Part shown: piece after piece, positions 18,253 to 27,080 of the stretch
Position numbering within the stretch: position 1 is the stretch's first letter
Layout: each line of letters begins with the position of its first letter
Assembly: GCF_000380985.1 (NCBI RefSeq)
Contig: NZ_KB905705.1
Location: 1 to 64,000, forward strand
Origin: Proteiniphilum acetatigenes DSM 18083
Lineage (GTDB): Bacteria > Bacteroidota > Bacteroidia > Bacteroidales > Dysgonomonadaceae
Reading direction: 5' to 3'
DNA: 64,000 nt
The notes under the pieces: generated by a model
Told to the model about the DNA's origin: nothing
Database searches by the model: none
The model's input: only the letters and a program-made list of their open reading frames with translations
Made by a program: the position numbers and the translations under genes

Positions 18253-19272
18253 ATGATAGAAAAGATAGAGGCTCTGCTCTCTGAAATAAAGCAATTGACG
18301 GTCTCTGCCCCGGAAGAGATAGAGACGGCACGTATAAAATACCTGAGTAAAAAAGGGAGTATATCTTCCCTGATGGATGATTTTCGCACTGTTCCTGCCG
18401 AACAGAAGCGTGAAGTGGGTATGCGGCTGAATGAACTGAAACAGAAAGCGACCGAAAAAATAGAACTATTGAAGAAGCAATTCGAAAACAGCGGTGCAGC
18501 GAACAGCGATATCGACCTGTCGCGCACGGCTTATCCCATACCTTTGGGCACACGTCATCCTCTTTCAATCGTTAAAGAGGAGATTTGTGATATCTTCAAA
18601 CGGCTCGGTTTTTCCATTGCCGAAGGTCCGGAGGTAGAGGATGACTGGCATGTGTTTTCATCTTTGAATTTCGCAGACGATCATCCCGCACGCGACATGC
18701 AGGATACCTTCTTCATTCAGAGCGATCCACAGATCGTGCTGCGTACACATACCTCTTCTGTACAGACCCGTGTGATGGAAAAGTCAGATCCCCCGATCCG
18801 GATCATCTGCCCGGGACGTGTGTACAGGAATGAGGCGATTTCCTACCGTGCCCACTGCTTCTTCCATCAGGTGGAAGCGCTTTATATCGATAAGGATGTG
18901 TCGTTTGCCGATCTGAAGCAAGCGCTGCTCTTTTTTGCCAGGGAGATGTTTGGAGAGCAAACAAAAATACGGCTGCGTCCCTCCTATTTTCCCTTTACCG
19001 AACCCAGTGCAGAGATGGATATCTCCTGTAATATTTGCGGCGGAAAGGGCTGTCCGTTCTGTAAACACACCGGATGGGTGGAGATACTGGGATGTGGCAT
19101 GGTAGATCCCAACGTACTCGAAAACTGCGGTATCGATAGTAAAATCTATTCCGGCTACGCATTGGGAATGGGGATTGAACGTATCACCAACCTCAAATAT
19201 CAGGTGAAAGACCTGAGGATGTTTTCTGAGAATGACGTCCGCTTTTTAGAACAATTTCAATCAGCTCACTAA
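18253..19272 (+). CDS. pheS: Phenylalanyl-tRNA synthetase alpha subunit
   Basis: A 339-residue PheS, the catalytic alpha subunit of the (alpha-beta)2 enzyme that charges tRNA-Phe. The N-terminal coiled coil (residues 1-85) is followed by GTRHPLSIVKEEICDIFKRLGF and the class II core: RTHTSSVQTR, motif 2 (RVYRNEAISYRAHCFFHQVE), RPSYFPFTEPSAEMDI, and motif 3 (SGYALGMGIERITNLKYQV). A CNICGGKGCPFCKHTGW Cys cluster sits before motif 3, as in many PheS proteins. Length is normal. pheT is not adjacent, so the two subunits are encoded apart here. Confidence 0.96.
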   Translation: MIEKIEALLSEIKQLTVSAPEEIETARIKYLSKKGSISSLMDDFRTVPAEQKREVGMRLNELKQKATEKIELLKKQFENSGAANSDIDLSRTAYPIPLGTRHPLSIVKEEICDIFKRLGFSIAEGPEVEDDWHVFSSLNFADDHPARDMQDTFFIQSDPQIVLRTHTSSVQTRVMEKSDPPIRIICPGRVYRNEAISYRAHCFFHQVEALYIDKDVSFADLKQALLFFAREMFGEQTKIRLRPSYFPFTEPSAEMDISCNICGGKGCPFCKHTGWVEILGCGMVDPNVLENCGIDSKIYSGYALGMGIERITNLKYQVKDLRMFSENDVRFLEQFQSAH

Positions 19273-19338
19273 TCTGTGCTGCGCACGTTATTCGGCTACT
19301 GAATAACAATCGAACAACAATTGAATAACTACTGAACA

Positions 19339-20418
19339 ATGATGAGAGTAAAATATTTGATCCTGGCGTTTTTTCTTACGGTCGCCTTCGGTATATCGGC
19401 GCAGAAGACAACACGGGTAAACGCTATCAAGGCCAATAACTACGGTGTCATTTATTCATTGCCAAAGACCTCGTTTGAGGTAACGTTATTAGTGAAGAAA
19501 ACGACTTACCGGAAAGGGGAGTTCTACCCCTACGCACAACGTTACCTGGGAATAGAAAACCCTGTCACTGAAGACAAAATTGTGCACACATTGGAAGATA
19601 TCTCCATAATAAATAAGGGGATACCCGACAAGAATAACTCTTTTATGGTAGCATTCCGTGCCAAATCCTTAGAACCTTTCGTCCATCTCCGGGAAGACGG
19701 AGTGATCGTCACCATCAACGCTGATCCCGAACCTGAGGCGACTCAGATTTTAGAGATTCCCGAAGGGAAGATCCCATCGGGTAATCCGCGCAACTATCTT
19801 TCTCAGGAAGCCCTGATGGCCGGCTCTACGGCGAAGCAGGCCGAGTTGGTAGCCAGGCAGATATTCGGGTTACGCACCAGCAGAACAGACATATTGACCG
19901 GAGAAGCAGAAAATATGCCTCCTGACGGAAATGCATATAAGGTAGTGATGGATGAGATCAATCTGCAGGAGAAAACACTGACAGAGTTATTTGCGGGCAG
20001 CGAAAAGGTCGAATACTTTACTCACAGCTATACTGTTATTCCCGATGAGAGAGGTATTGATCGCAGGGTGATTGGCCGTTTTTCTGAGAAACTGGGACCT
20101 GTGGATGCCGATAACCTTGCCGGAGAACCCATTTACCTGTCTCTGGTGAATAAAACCCCAAAGGTAGAGATGCAATTATCCGAACGCGATTTGAAACGAT
20201 TAGAAAATAAACTCAGTGACGGGATTGTCTACAATGTTCCGGGAAAAGCCGCCTTGACCGTTGAATTCAAAAACACAACGTTGGCAAACAAAGAGGTAGA
20301 CGTGGTACAATACGGTACCCAGGATGTTCTTGTAAGGAGGATGTTCGATAACACCAAACAGCCGATCAAAGTATATTTCTACCCGGAGTTAGGTGCTATC
20401 AAGCAGATTATTCAATAG
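19339..20418 (+). CDS. DUF4831 family exported protein
   Basis: A 359-residue protein with a signal peptide (hydrophobic segment about 5-20, ending GISAQ). The whole mature region matches the DUF4831 pattern known from Bacteroidales: YGVIYSLPKTSFEVTL, YPYAQRYLG, TVIPDERGIDRRVIGRFSEKLGPVD, and a C-terminal beta-rich domain ending PIKVYFYPELGAIKQI. The family is taken to be periplasmic or outer-membrane facing; no biochemical role is known to me. It starts 66 bases after pheS on the same strand and may be co-transcribed. The start uses tandem ATGs (MMR). Confidence 0.8.
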   Translation: MMRVKYLILAFFLTVAFGISAQKTTRVNAIKANNYGVIYSLPKTSFEVTLLVKKTTYRKGEFYPYAQRYLGIENPVTEDKIVHTLEDISIINKGIPDKNNSFMVAFRAKSLEPFVHLREDGVIVTINADPEPEATQILEIPEGKIPSGNPRNYLSQEALMAGSTAKQAELVARQIFGLRTSRTDILTGEAENMPPDGNAYKVVMDEINLQEKTLTELFAGSEKVEYFTHSYTVIPDERGIDRRVIGRFSEKLGPVDADNLAGEPIYLSLVNKTPKVEMQLSERDLKRLENKLSDGIVYNVPGKAALTVEFKNTTLANKEVDVVQYGTQDVLVRRMFDNTKQPIKVYFYPELGAIKQIIQ

Positions 20419-20420
20419 AC

Positions 20421-20524
20421 ATTAGTCGTTTTGAGTCGCCTTCGCTCCTCGATTTTCAATTCTCGCTATGGCATAGCTCAAGCTTGCTTGATCTCTGCTC
20501 ATTTAGCTTAACGAAAACGTTCAA
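20421..20524 (+). repeat. Dispersed intergenic hairpin element, copy b
   Basis: One of the clearest long-form copies: outer arms CGTTTTGAG and CGAAAACG, core TCAAGC-TT-GCTTGA, and ATTTAGCTTAACGAAAACGT at the end. It begins right after the DUF4831 stop. Confidence 0.65.
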
Positions 20525-20561
20525 TAAATCTATATATAATTAGAGATTAAAACAGAATTTT

Positions 20562-21431
20562 ATGAGAACCAAGACTAAATTTGCCTTATCTGTAACTATT
20601 ATTTTTCTTTCCCTCGGATTGGGATTATTGACCAACTGTACCGGAAGAGGAGGTAAAAAATCATCCAGGATAGATTTTGACAGTATTGTGGTGGCACGGC
20701 ATATCCCACTTTTGCAGGAGAACGATACTACCCTGCCCTATGCCGATGTAAATATTTCTTTTACTTATCCTGTGAAATTCAGGGATAGTGAAAGCCTGGC
20801 GCGCTTACAGCAAATATTTCAGGGGACATTCTTCGGCGACAGCAATTATGACTCTCTTCCTCCACAGGAAGCAGTAGATCAATACCTTAAGGAATATACA
20901 GATCGGTATCAATCATTGTCGAATTACTATTACGAAGACAAAGCACGCATAGAAGGAAAGATGCCCTCATGGTACTGGTACATCATGAATAACAGCAATA
21001 AGATATTGTTTCAAAACGATTCGCTGTTGAGTTATGCCGTTGAGTACAGTGACTATGAGGGTGGTGCGCATGGCTCCTACCGGATCACCTATACCAATAT
21101 CGACCTGAATGAGCTGGTCACCCTCACGGAAGAAGATCTGTTCGTACCGGGCTATTTCAAGCCGCTTACGGAAAAAATTGTGGCCCAGTTGATGAAGAAT
21201 TACGATGCGAATGTTCCTGATTCTCTTCTTATGAGGGGATTCTTTACTCTTGAGGATATTGTGCCTAATAACAACTTCTGGCTCGATGCAGAAAATATTC
21301 ATTACTCTTACAACCAGTATGAGATCGCCCCTTATGCTATGGGAGTTATTGATGTATCGGTACCCTATACCGAACTGTCGGATATATTATTGCCGGATGG
21401 TGCTATTTCAAAGTATTTTCTGAAAAAATAA
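20562..21431 (+). CDS. DUF3298 domain lipoprotein (RsiV-like), paralog 1
   Basis: A 289-residue lipoprotein: signal sequence with lipobox LLTNC (Cys26), then a DUF4163/PdaC-like N-terminal half (about 45-150) and a DUF3298 half (about 160-285). The latter shows EGGAHGSYRITYTNIDLNEL and NNFWLDAENIHYSYNQYEIAPYAMG, ending VPYTELSDIL. This fold is shared with the anti-sigma factor RsiV and deacetylase-associated proteins and can bind lysozyme or glycans in some members; the role here is unknown. A paralog with the same layout lies at 47075-47980. It probably sits at the periplasmic face of a membrane. Confidence 0.8.
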   Translation: MRTKTKFALSVTIIFLSLGLGLLTNCTGRGGKKSSRIDFDSIVVARHIPLLQENDTTLPYADVNISFTYPVKFRDSESLARLQQIFQGTFFGDSNYDSLPPQEAVDQYLKEYTDRYQSLSNYYYEDKARIEGKMPSWYWYIMNNSNKILFQNDSLLSYAVEYSDYEGGAHGSYRITYTNIDLNELVTLTEEDLFVPGYFKPLTEKIVAQLMKNYDANVPDSLLMRGFFTLEDIVPNNNFWLDAENIHYSYNQYEIAPYAMGVIDVSVPYTELSDILLPDGAISKYFLKK

Positions 21432-21490
21432 ATCAGGGATTTTTCTCTGATTCTACTTATACTTCTAATTGAACAGGGTAATATTGATAA

Positions 21491-21515
21491 GGGTGCATCA
21501 TAATATGGTGCACCC
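21491..21515 (+). terminator. Possible terminator after DUF3298 paralog 1
   Basis: GGGTGCA and TGCACCC form a 7-bp stem with an 11-base loop, followed by a CT-rich run rather than pure T. It is weak as an intrinsic terminator, but well placed 60 bases past the stop. Confidence 0.4.
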
Positions 21516-21613
21516 CCTCTTCATCTACTTCCCTATTCTGAAATAATCTCAAATCTTCAATTCTGTAACTTAATTTTCCATTTTGAGATATTCAGTTCCA
21601 CTTTATTCAGGGA

Positions 21614-22183
21614 TTAATTGTTCTTGAATTCAAGGAAAAGGGTAATAAATACATCTTTCCCAATACCTGCCCCATCAGGATCAAAAGCAATGTTGTAATC
21701 CAGACGGTTGATCTTGTTCTTGGCAGTAAAACCGACTACCTCCGTTCCGTCTTCTCCTTTTACCACACCACCGTAGACCACATCAAAGGTGACATCTTTG
21801 GTAACATCCTTGATCTGGAGCTTACCATGTAACTTGTACTTGTTATCTTCCACCTTTTCGATACCCGTACTTTCAAATGACATGGTAGGGAATCGTTTCA
21901 CTTCAAAAAAATCAGCACTCCGTAAATGGTCGTCACGCATAGGTATACCGGTATTGATACTTTCCACCTCTACATTAAAAAAGACCCTTGCCGATTCCAA
22001 CTGATCCGGGCTACCAATAATGGCACCGTCGAATTTGTCGAATCGACCCTGTACAAACGTGATACCGTTATGTTTCACCTTGAAATTCACTGAAGCGTGC
22101 GCCGGATCCACTTTATAATTGGATTGCGCCATTAAGCCAAAACAGGCGGTAAAGATGATCGAAAAAAATATTCCTCTCTTCAT
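21614..22183 (-). CDS. YceI family exported protein
   Basis: A 189-residue YceI-like protein. Signal peptide to about residue 19 (ending CFGLMAQ), then the lipocalin-like beta barrel: YKVDPAHASVNFKVKHNGITFVQGRFDKFDG, SARVFFNVEVESINTGIPMRDDHLRSADFFEVKRFPTMSF and KLHGKLQIKDVTKDVTFDV. Family members bind long isoprenoid chains in the periplasm, and some respond to base or osmotic stress; the ligand here is inferred only. Length is typical. It is monocistronic and divergent from sufB. Confidence 0.92.
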   Translation of the reverse strand: MKRGIFFSIIFTACFGLMAQSNYKVDPAHASVNFKVKHNGITFVQGRFDKFDGAIIGSPDQLESARVFFNVEVESINTGIPMRDDHLRSADFFEVKRFPTMSFESTGIEKVEDNKYKLHGKLQIKDVTKDVTFDVVYGGVVKGEDGTEVVGFTAKNKINRLDYNIAFDPDGAGIGKDVFITLFLEFKNN

Positions 22184-22370
22184 ATGTTATTTTTTAAATT
22201 AAAAATAAGGACGATTTATCGATTTGTTGATTTACTGTTTAGCAGATAATAAATCATCGCATCGTTAAATCATCAATTTAATCAATTGATATACTAATTA
22301 ACATTCAGAAAGCAATGATTGTTCAATCTTTACCCATGTAACTCATTCAAAAGAATTAGTGAAAAATCAC

Positions 22371-22378
22371 TATCTTTG
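22371..22378 (+). promoter_or_regulatory. -7 box for sufB leader
   Basis: TATCTTTG, an exact TAnnTTTG match. Transcription would start near 22384, giving a leader of about 140 bases. Confidence 0.55.
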
Positions 22379-22383
22379 TACAA

Positions 22384-22500
22384 CAAAAGCACCAGCTTGG
22401 TTGTTAGTAAAAGCCGGAGGCTTTGTCTCCCGTAATAAATCGGCCATAACGGCCGGAAATGGGCTTTTTCATTACCCTGTTCTTTTATCGCGGGAAAAGT
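22384..22500 (+). ncRNA. Structured leader (possible attenuator or sRNA) before sufB
   Basis: The segment between the -7 box and sufB is unusually GC-rich for this genome's gaps. It contains nested complementary stretches: an outer AAAAGCC with GGGCTTTTT, an inner GGAG/CTCC pair, and a perfect CGGCC-ATAA-CGGCCG type hairpin. The outer helix ends in TTTTTC, so it could act as an intrinsic terminator or attenuator. A second short helix (CCC...GGG) lies just before the start. No known riboswitch class is recognised. Confidence 0.45.
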
Positions 22501-22525
22501 CCAATACAAATAAATATAATGAGTT

Positions 22526-23977
22526 ATGCAAGAATTAGATCAAGATCAAATATTAAGCGAGTTAACTACTCAGGATTATAAATTCGGTTTCACTACCGAT
22601 GTGGAAACTGAAGTCATTGAGAAAGGGTTGAATGAGGATGTCATCCGGCTGATTTCGGCAAAAAAGGGGGAACCTGACTGGTTGCTCGAATTCCGGTTGA
22701 AATCCTATCGCCACTGGTTGACGATGGAAATGCCGGATTGGGCGCATCTGAAGATCCCTGAGATTGATTATCAGGATATCATCTATTATGCCGATCCTAC
22801 AAAGAAGAAAAGTCCGAAAAGTCTGGACGAGGTAGATCCGGAATTGTTGAAGACTTTTGAACGTCTGGGAATTCCCCTCGAAGAACAGAAGCAGCTTACA
22901 GGTGTTGCGGTAGATGCCGTGATGGATAGTGTTTCCATCAAAACCACCTTCAAAGAGGTACTTGCCGAGAAAGGGATTATTTTCTGCTCGTTCAGTGAAG
23001 CGGTAAGGCATCATCCTGATCTGGTAAGGAAATATTTAGGAACGGTTGTCCCCTATAAGGATAACTATTATGCAGCGCTGAACTCGGCAGTATTCAGCGA
23101 CGGTTCATTCGTATATATTCCGGAAGGTGTACGCTGCCCGATGGAACTTTCTACCTACTTCCGTATCAACACGGCCAATACCGGCCAGTTTGAACGTACA
23201 CTTATCGTGGCCGACAACAATGCTTATGTGAGTTACCTCGAAGGGTGTACCGCTCCTATGCGTGACGAGAACCAGCTCCACGCAGCTATCGTGGAAATCA
23301 TCGCTCTCGATCATGCCGAAGTGAAGTATTCTACGGTACAGAACTGGTACCCGGGTGATAAAGAAGGAAAAGGCGGTGTCTATAATTTCGTCACCAAGCG
23401 TGGTATTTGTAAAGGGGTCCACTCCAAAATCTCCTGGACACAGGTAGAGACCGGATCGGCCATCACCTGGAAATATCCCTCCTGTATTCTGGCGGGAGAC
23501 TACTCGGTAGGTGAGTTTTACTCGGTTGCGGTTACCAATAACTATCAACAGGCCGACACCGGCACCAAAATGATCCATATAGGGAAAAATACCCGCAGCC
23601 GCATCGTCTCCAAAGGGATCTCCGCAGGCAGTAGCCAGAACAGCTACCGGGGATTGGTGAAGGTGACCCAAAAAGCGGAAAATGCACGTAACCACTCGCA
23701 ATGTGACAGTCTGCTGCTGACCGACCATTGTGGGGCTCACACTTTCCCTTATACCGATATCCACAATCCTACGGCTGTACTTGAACATGAAGCGACCACC
23801 TCCAAGATCAGTGAAGATCAGATTTTCTACTGTAACCAACGCGGTTTAGGTGAAGAAGAAGCCATCGGACTGATCGTAAACGGATATGTGAAGGAAGTGG
23901 TGAATAAACTGCCGATGGAATTTGCCGTAGAGGCGCAAAAATTACTTCAGATCAGTCTGGAAGGAAGCGTCGGATAA
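22526..23977 (+). CDS. sufB: Fe-S cluster assembly scaffold SufB
   Basis: A 483-residue SufB, the scaffold of the SufBCD complex on which Fe-S clusters are built in the cytosol. Length and motifs match the family: [40 protein letters not shown], the beta-helix core ([39 protein letters not shown]), and the conserved [13 protein letters not shown] and [20 protein letters not shown] segments. In most Bacteroidetes sufB is followed by sufC, sufD and sufS; here it is alone, followed by convergent ung. It may be controlled by the structured leader upstream. Confidence 0.96.
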   Translation: MQELDQDQILSELTTQDYKFGFTTDVETEVIEKGLNEDVIRLISAKKGEPDWLLEFRLKSYRHWLTMEMPDWAHLKIPEIDYQDIIYYADPTKKKSPKSLDEVDPELLKTFERLGIPLEEQKQLTGVAVDAVMDSVSIKTTFKEVLAEKGIIFCSFSEAVRHHPDLVRKYLGTVVPYKDNYYAALNSAVFSDGSFVYIPEGVRCPMELSTYFRINTANTGQFERTLIVADNNAYVSYLEGCTAPMRDENQLHAAIVEIIALDHAEVKYSTVQNWYPGDKEGKGGVYNFVTKRGICKGVHSKISWTQVETGSAITWKYPSCILAGDYSVGEFYSVAVTNNYQQADTGTKMIHIGKNTRSRIVSKGISAGSSQNSYRGLVKVTQKAENARNHSQCDSLLLTDHCGAHTFPYTDIHNPTAVLEHEATTSKISEDQIFYCNQRGLGEEEAIGLIVNGYVKEVVNKLPMEFAVEAQKLLQISLEGSVG

Positions 23978-23999
23978 GGCCTTGATGGATTTATCCGAC
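23969..23999. terminator. Inverted repeat between sufB and ung
   Basis: GTCGGATAA and TTATCCGAC form a 9-bp stem with a 13-base loop. The sufB stop codon lies inside the first arm. There is no T run, so a bidirectional terminator is only likely because the genes converge. Confidence 0.45.
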
Positions 24000-24011
24000 A
24001 CTCTCCCGACC

Positions 24012-24674
24012 CTACCAATTGATCGGCTCCATGTTATGAGCCGACAGGTATTCATTGGCCTTGCTAAAGTGCTTATTACCAAAGAATCCCCTATGAGCAG
24101 ACAATGGCGAAGGGTGTGGTGAATTAAGAATAAGATGCCTGTTCGCATCGATATTAGCCCCTTTTCGCTGGGCATAAGACCCCCAAAGGATAAAAACCAG
24201 ATGGTCACGCTCTTCAGCTAAACATCTGATGGCGGCATCGGTAAACTCTTCCCATCCTCTTCCCTGGTGTGATCCGGCACGATGCGCCTGCACCGTCAGG
24301 GTAGCATTCAGTAGAAGCACTCCCTGTTTCGCCCATCTCGTCAGATTTCCCGAGCGGGGCACAGGTATTCCCAGATCATCCTCTATCTCCTTATAGATAT
24401 TAACCAATGAAGGGGGGATCTGTACTCCATCATTCACAGAGAAGCATAATCCATGTGCCTGTCCCGGTTCATGATAGGGATCCTGCCCCACTATCACCAC
24501 TTTCACCTTGTCGAAAGGACAACTGTCGAATGCATTGAAAATCAGCTTTGCCGGCGGATATACGGTTTTAGTAATATATTCTTTCCGCACGAAATCGGTC
24601 AATGTCCTGAAATAAGGTTTTTCAAACTCCTGCTGAAGATGCACCTTCCAGCTTTCCTCTATTTTTACATCCAT
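24012..24674 (-). CDS. ung: Uracil-DNA glycosylase
   Basis: A 220-residue family 1 UDG that removes uracil from DNA. The water-activating loop is GQDPYH (63-68, catalytic D65), followed by GLCFSVNDGVQIPPSL, GVLLLNATLTVQAHRAGSHQ, and the DNA-intercalation loop HPSPLSAHRGFFG (187-199). The size matches E. coli Ung. The ATG at 24674 (MDVKIEESWKVHLQQEF) is preferred; an in-frame ATG 11 codons upstream is possible. It is convergent with sufB and preceded by a gap containing an AGAAGTAAAGAA-type short repeat. Confidence 0.96.
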   Translation of the reverse strand: MDVKIEESWKVHLQQEFEKPYFRTLTDFVRKEYITKTVYPPAKLIFNAFDSCPFDKVKVVIVGQDPYHEPGQAHGLCFSVNDGVQIPPSLVNIYKEIEDDLGIPVPRSGNLTRWAKQGVLLLNATLTVQAHRAGSHQGRGWEEFTDAAIRCLAEERDHLVFILWGSYAQRKGANIDANRHLILNSPHPSPLSAHRGFFGNKHFSKANEYLSAHNMEPINW

Positions 24675-24800
24675 ATGCTGTTTTTTGATTAACTTTAGTG
24701 ACCTCATCCATTCGTTTGTATCAGAATGAGACCTCTAAGGTAATAAGAATTTAGAAGTAAAGAAAAGAGAAGTGAAGAATAAAACCAAGAGGGGAAGCTA

Positions 24801-25838
24801 TCAGATAAGAAAAACGCCTTGTCTTCTGGCTTCGTCTTTCATTTCACGCGGCCAGAGACTGGCCTGGATCTCTCCGATATGTGCTTTGCGAAGATAATAC
24901 ATACAAAGCCTCGATTGTCCTATCCCCCCACCAATGGATAGGGGTAATTCCTCATTCATCAATCGTTGATGGAAATAGAGTGACAGGCGGTCTTCCTTGC
25001 CACGCAACTCCAATTGCCGTTTCAGTGCTACAGGGTCTACCCGGATACCCATGGAGGATAGCTCTACCGACTTCTCCAACACCGGGTTCCAGACCAGCAG
25101 ATCACCGTTTAACCCTAAATAGCCGTCACTGTTTGGGGTACTCCAGTCATCATAATCGGGTGCACGTCCGTCATGCGGTTCCCCATTGGACAATGGCGCA
25201 CCAATACCTAACACAAAGACAGCGCCATACTCCCGTGTGACAGCATCTTCCTTCTGTTTGGCATCCAGGTCCGGGTATTTCTGCAATAACTCTTCGGAAT
25301 GAATGAATGATATCTGGGAGGGAAGTTGTGGTTTTATAGCGGGAAATAACTCATAAACAAGATATTCGGTACGGAGCATGGCGGCATAGATCCGTCTGAC
25401 TACCTGCTTTAGGAACTCTATTGTCCTGTCTTTCTCTCCGATAACTAATTCCCAGTCCCATTGATCTACATACAGCGAGTGAAGATTGTCCAACTCTTCG
25501 TCGGCACGAATGGCATTCATATCGGTATATATGCCGAAACCTTCCTCTATCTCGTAATCGGCCAGCGTCAGCCGTTTCCATTTTGCCAGCGAATGCACTA
25601 TTTCCGCACTCCGGTCACCCATATCTTTGATCGGAAACCGTACCGGCCGCTCTACACCATTCAGGTCGTCATTAATACCCGTTCCACTCTCCACGAACAG
25701 AGGTGCGGTAACACGACGAAGCCGCAATTCGGATGAGAGGTTGGCCTGAAAAAAATCTTTGATACTCTTAATTCCCAGTTCCGTCTGCTTCAGGTTCAGA
25801 AGCGGTGCGTAACCGGCAGGAATTTGCAGTTTTGACAT
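24801..25838 (-). CDS. asnA: Aspartate-ammonia ligase (asparagine synthetase A)
   Basis: A 345-residue AsnA, which makes asparagine from aspartate, ammonia and ATP; its fold is related to class II aspartyl-tRNA synthetase. Visible signatures are LRLRRVTAPLFVESGTGINDDLNGVERPVRF, HSLAKWKRLTLADYEI, DMNAIRADEELDNLHSLYVDQWDWE, and near the C-terminus LPLSIGGGIGQSRLCMYYLRKAHIGEIQASLWP. Length fits (E. coli 330). It is monocistronic, with a well-formed promoter 33 bases upstream. Confidence 0.96.
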   Translation of the reverse strand: MSKLQIPAGYAPLLNLKQTELGIKSIKDFFQANLSSELRLRRVTAPLFVESGTGINDDLNGVERPVRFPIKDMGDRSAEIVHSLAKWKRLTLADYEIEEGFGIYTDMNAIRADEELDNLHSLYVDQWDWELVIGEKDRTIEFLKQVVRRIYAAMLRTEYLVYELFPAIKPQLPSQISFIHSEELLQKYPDLDAKQKEDAVTREYGAVFVLGIGAPLSNGEPHDGRAPDYDDWSTPNSDGYLGLNGDLLVWNPVLEKSVELSSMGIRVDPVALKRQLELRGKEDRLSLYFHQRLMNEELPLSIGGGIGQSRLCMYYLRKAHIGEIQASLWPREMKDEARRQGVFLI

Positions 25839-25870
25839 ATTACTTTAATGTGATTTCGATTTTGAATCTA

Positions 25871-25878
25871 CAAAGGTA
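25871..25878 (-). promoter_or_regulatory. asnA promoter (-7 box with matching -33)
   Basis: Minus-strand TACCTTTG, with TTTG 19 bases further upstream. Both halves of the Bacteroidetes consensus are present at the right spacing. Confidence 0.65.
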
Positions 25879-25974
25879 TGATTTTTATTCATTTTGTCAA
25901 ATAAAAACCGGCTAAAAACATCATTATGACAGATTTCTGGTTAAAAAAGGAACAATTATCATAAAAATCATCTA

Positions 25975-26886
25975 TTAAACAATCATTTTCCCCACAATAT
26001 CATTTACCGAAGCGATATGATACCGTTCGAGATAGTCGTTAATACCATCTACAATCTTCACCGATGCCGTCGGGTCGATAAAATTATAAGTACCTACCTG
26101 TACTGCCGTAGCACCGGCCAGAATGAATTCTATGGCATCCTGCCAGTTACATATCCCTCCCATTCCGATGATAGGGATCTTCACGGCATGGAATACTTCC
26201 CATACCATACGTATGGCAATCGGCTTGATACAGGGGCCTGAAAGTCCTCCCGTAATAGTGGAAAGTTTCGGTCTTCTGCTCTCCACATCAATAGCCATCC
26301 CCAGGAAGGTGTTGACAAGCGATACAGCATCAGCTCCCTCATTCTCCACGCCACGGGCAATTTCAGTAACATCGGTCACGTTGGGTGATAACTTTACGAT
26401 CAACGTCTTGGGAAATACTTTACGCACTTCTCTTGTAACCTGAGCTGCCGATTGACAGGAAGTACCGAACGCCATGCCGCCTTCCTTCACATTAGGACAG
26501 GAGATATTCAGCTCAATAGCCGGCATCTTGTCAAGATCCGCCAGTTTTTCCGCACAAGCGACATAATCCTCCACAGTAGATCCCGAGACATTCACGATCA
26601 TATGGGTATCATAGTCCTTTATGACGGGGTAGAGATGCTCCACAAAATAATCTACCCCTTTGTTCTGAAGGCCGACCGCATTGAGCATCCCGGACGGTGT
26701 TTCAGCCATTCTGGGATAATCGTTCCCCTGTCGGGGGGCAAGAGTAGTACCCTTCACGAAAACACCTCCCAGGCGTCCCAAATCAATAAAATCGGCATAT
26801 TCCGTTCCGTATCCGAATGTGCCGGAAGCGGTCATCACCGGGTTTTTCAGTCTTAAATCTCCTATATATACTTCTAATCCAGCCAT
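25975..26886 (-). CDS. pyrD: Dihydroorotate dehydrogenase B, catalytic subunit
   Basis: A 303-residue class 1B dihydroorotate dehydrogenase (PyrDB) holding FMN; it oxidises dihydroorotate to orotate in pyrimidine synthesis. Visible: [13 protein letters not shown] near the start, the catalytic cysteine C130 in [26 protein letters not shown], and the C-terminal FMN phosphate site ([27 protein letters not shown]). Class 1B enzymes pass electrons to NAD+ through PyrK, whose gene lies directly upstream on the same strand. The gap between them is occupied by a dispersed hairpin element. The start is the family start ([17 protein letters not shown]). Confidence 0.96.
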   Translation of the reverse strand: MAGLEVYIGDLRLKNPVMTASGTFGYGTEYADFIDLGRLGGVFVKGTTLAPRQGNDYPRMAETPSGMLNAVGLQNKGVDYFVEHLYPVIKDYDTHMIVNVSGSTVEDYVACAEKLADLDKMPAIELNISCPNVKEGGMAFGTSCQSAAQVTREVRKVFPKTLIVKLSPNVTDVTEIARGVENEGADAVSLVNTFLGMAIDVESRRPKLSTITGGLSGPCIKPIAIRMVWEVFHAVKIPIIGMGGICNWQDAIEFILAGATAVQVGTYNFIDPTASVKIVDGINDYLERYHIASVNDIVGKMIV

Positions 26887-26904
26887 GTAAGTTTAATTTT
26901 ATTA

Positions 26905-27080
26905 CACTATTTGAGTCGCCTTCGCTCCTCGATTTTCAATTTTCGGCTATGGTATATTCGAGTAAACTTAGTTGTTTTCTACGCTCAACAAACGGAAAAC
27001 TTGTTTTCCCTTTGTGTTCGCTTATCGAAAACATTCTAAGCAAGTTTAGTCTTTGCTCATTTAACTTACCAAAATAATTC
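26905..27080 (+). repeat. Dispersed intergenic hairpin element, copy c (composite)
   Basis: Starts like other long copies (CTATTTGAGTCGCCTTCGCT) but contains two 3' halves in a row, CGCTTATCGAAAACATTC and CATTTAACTTACCAAAATAAT. It looks like a nested or tandem copy. It fills the pyrK-pyrD gap, and its end overlaps the pyrK stop codon. Confidence 0.55.

Noticed and set aside
23105-23839. 244-codon frame antisense to sufB
   Set aside because: It is entirely inside sufB on the other strand, has Gly/Val/Phe-rich noise and no motif.
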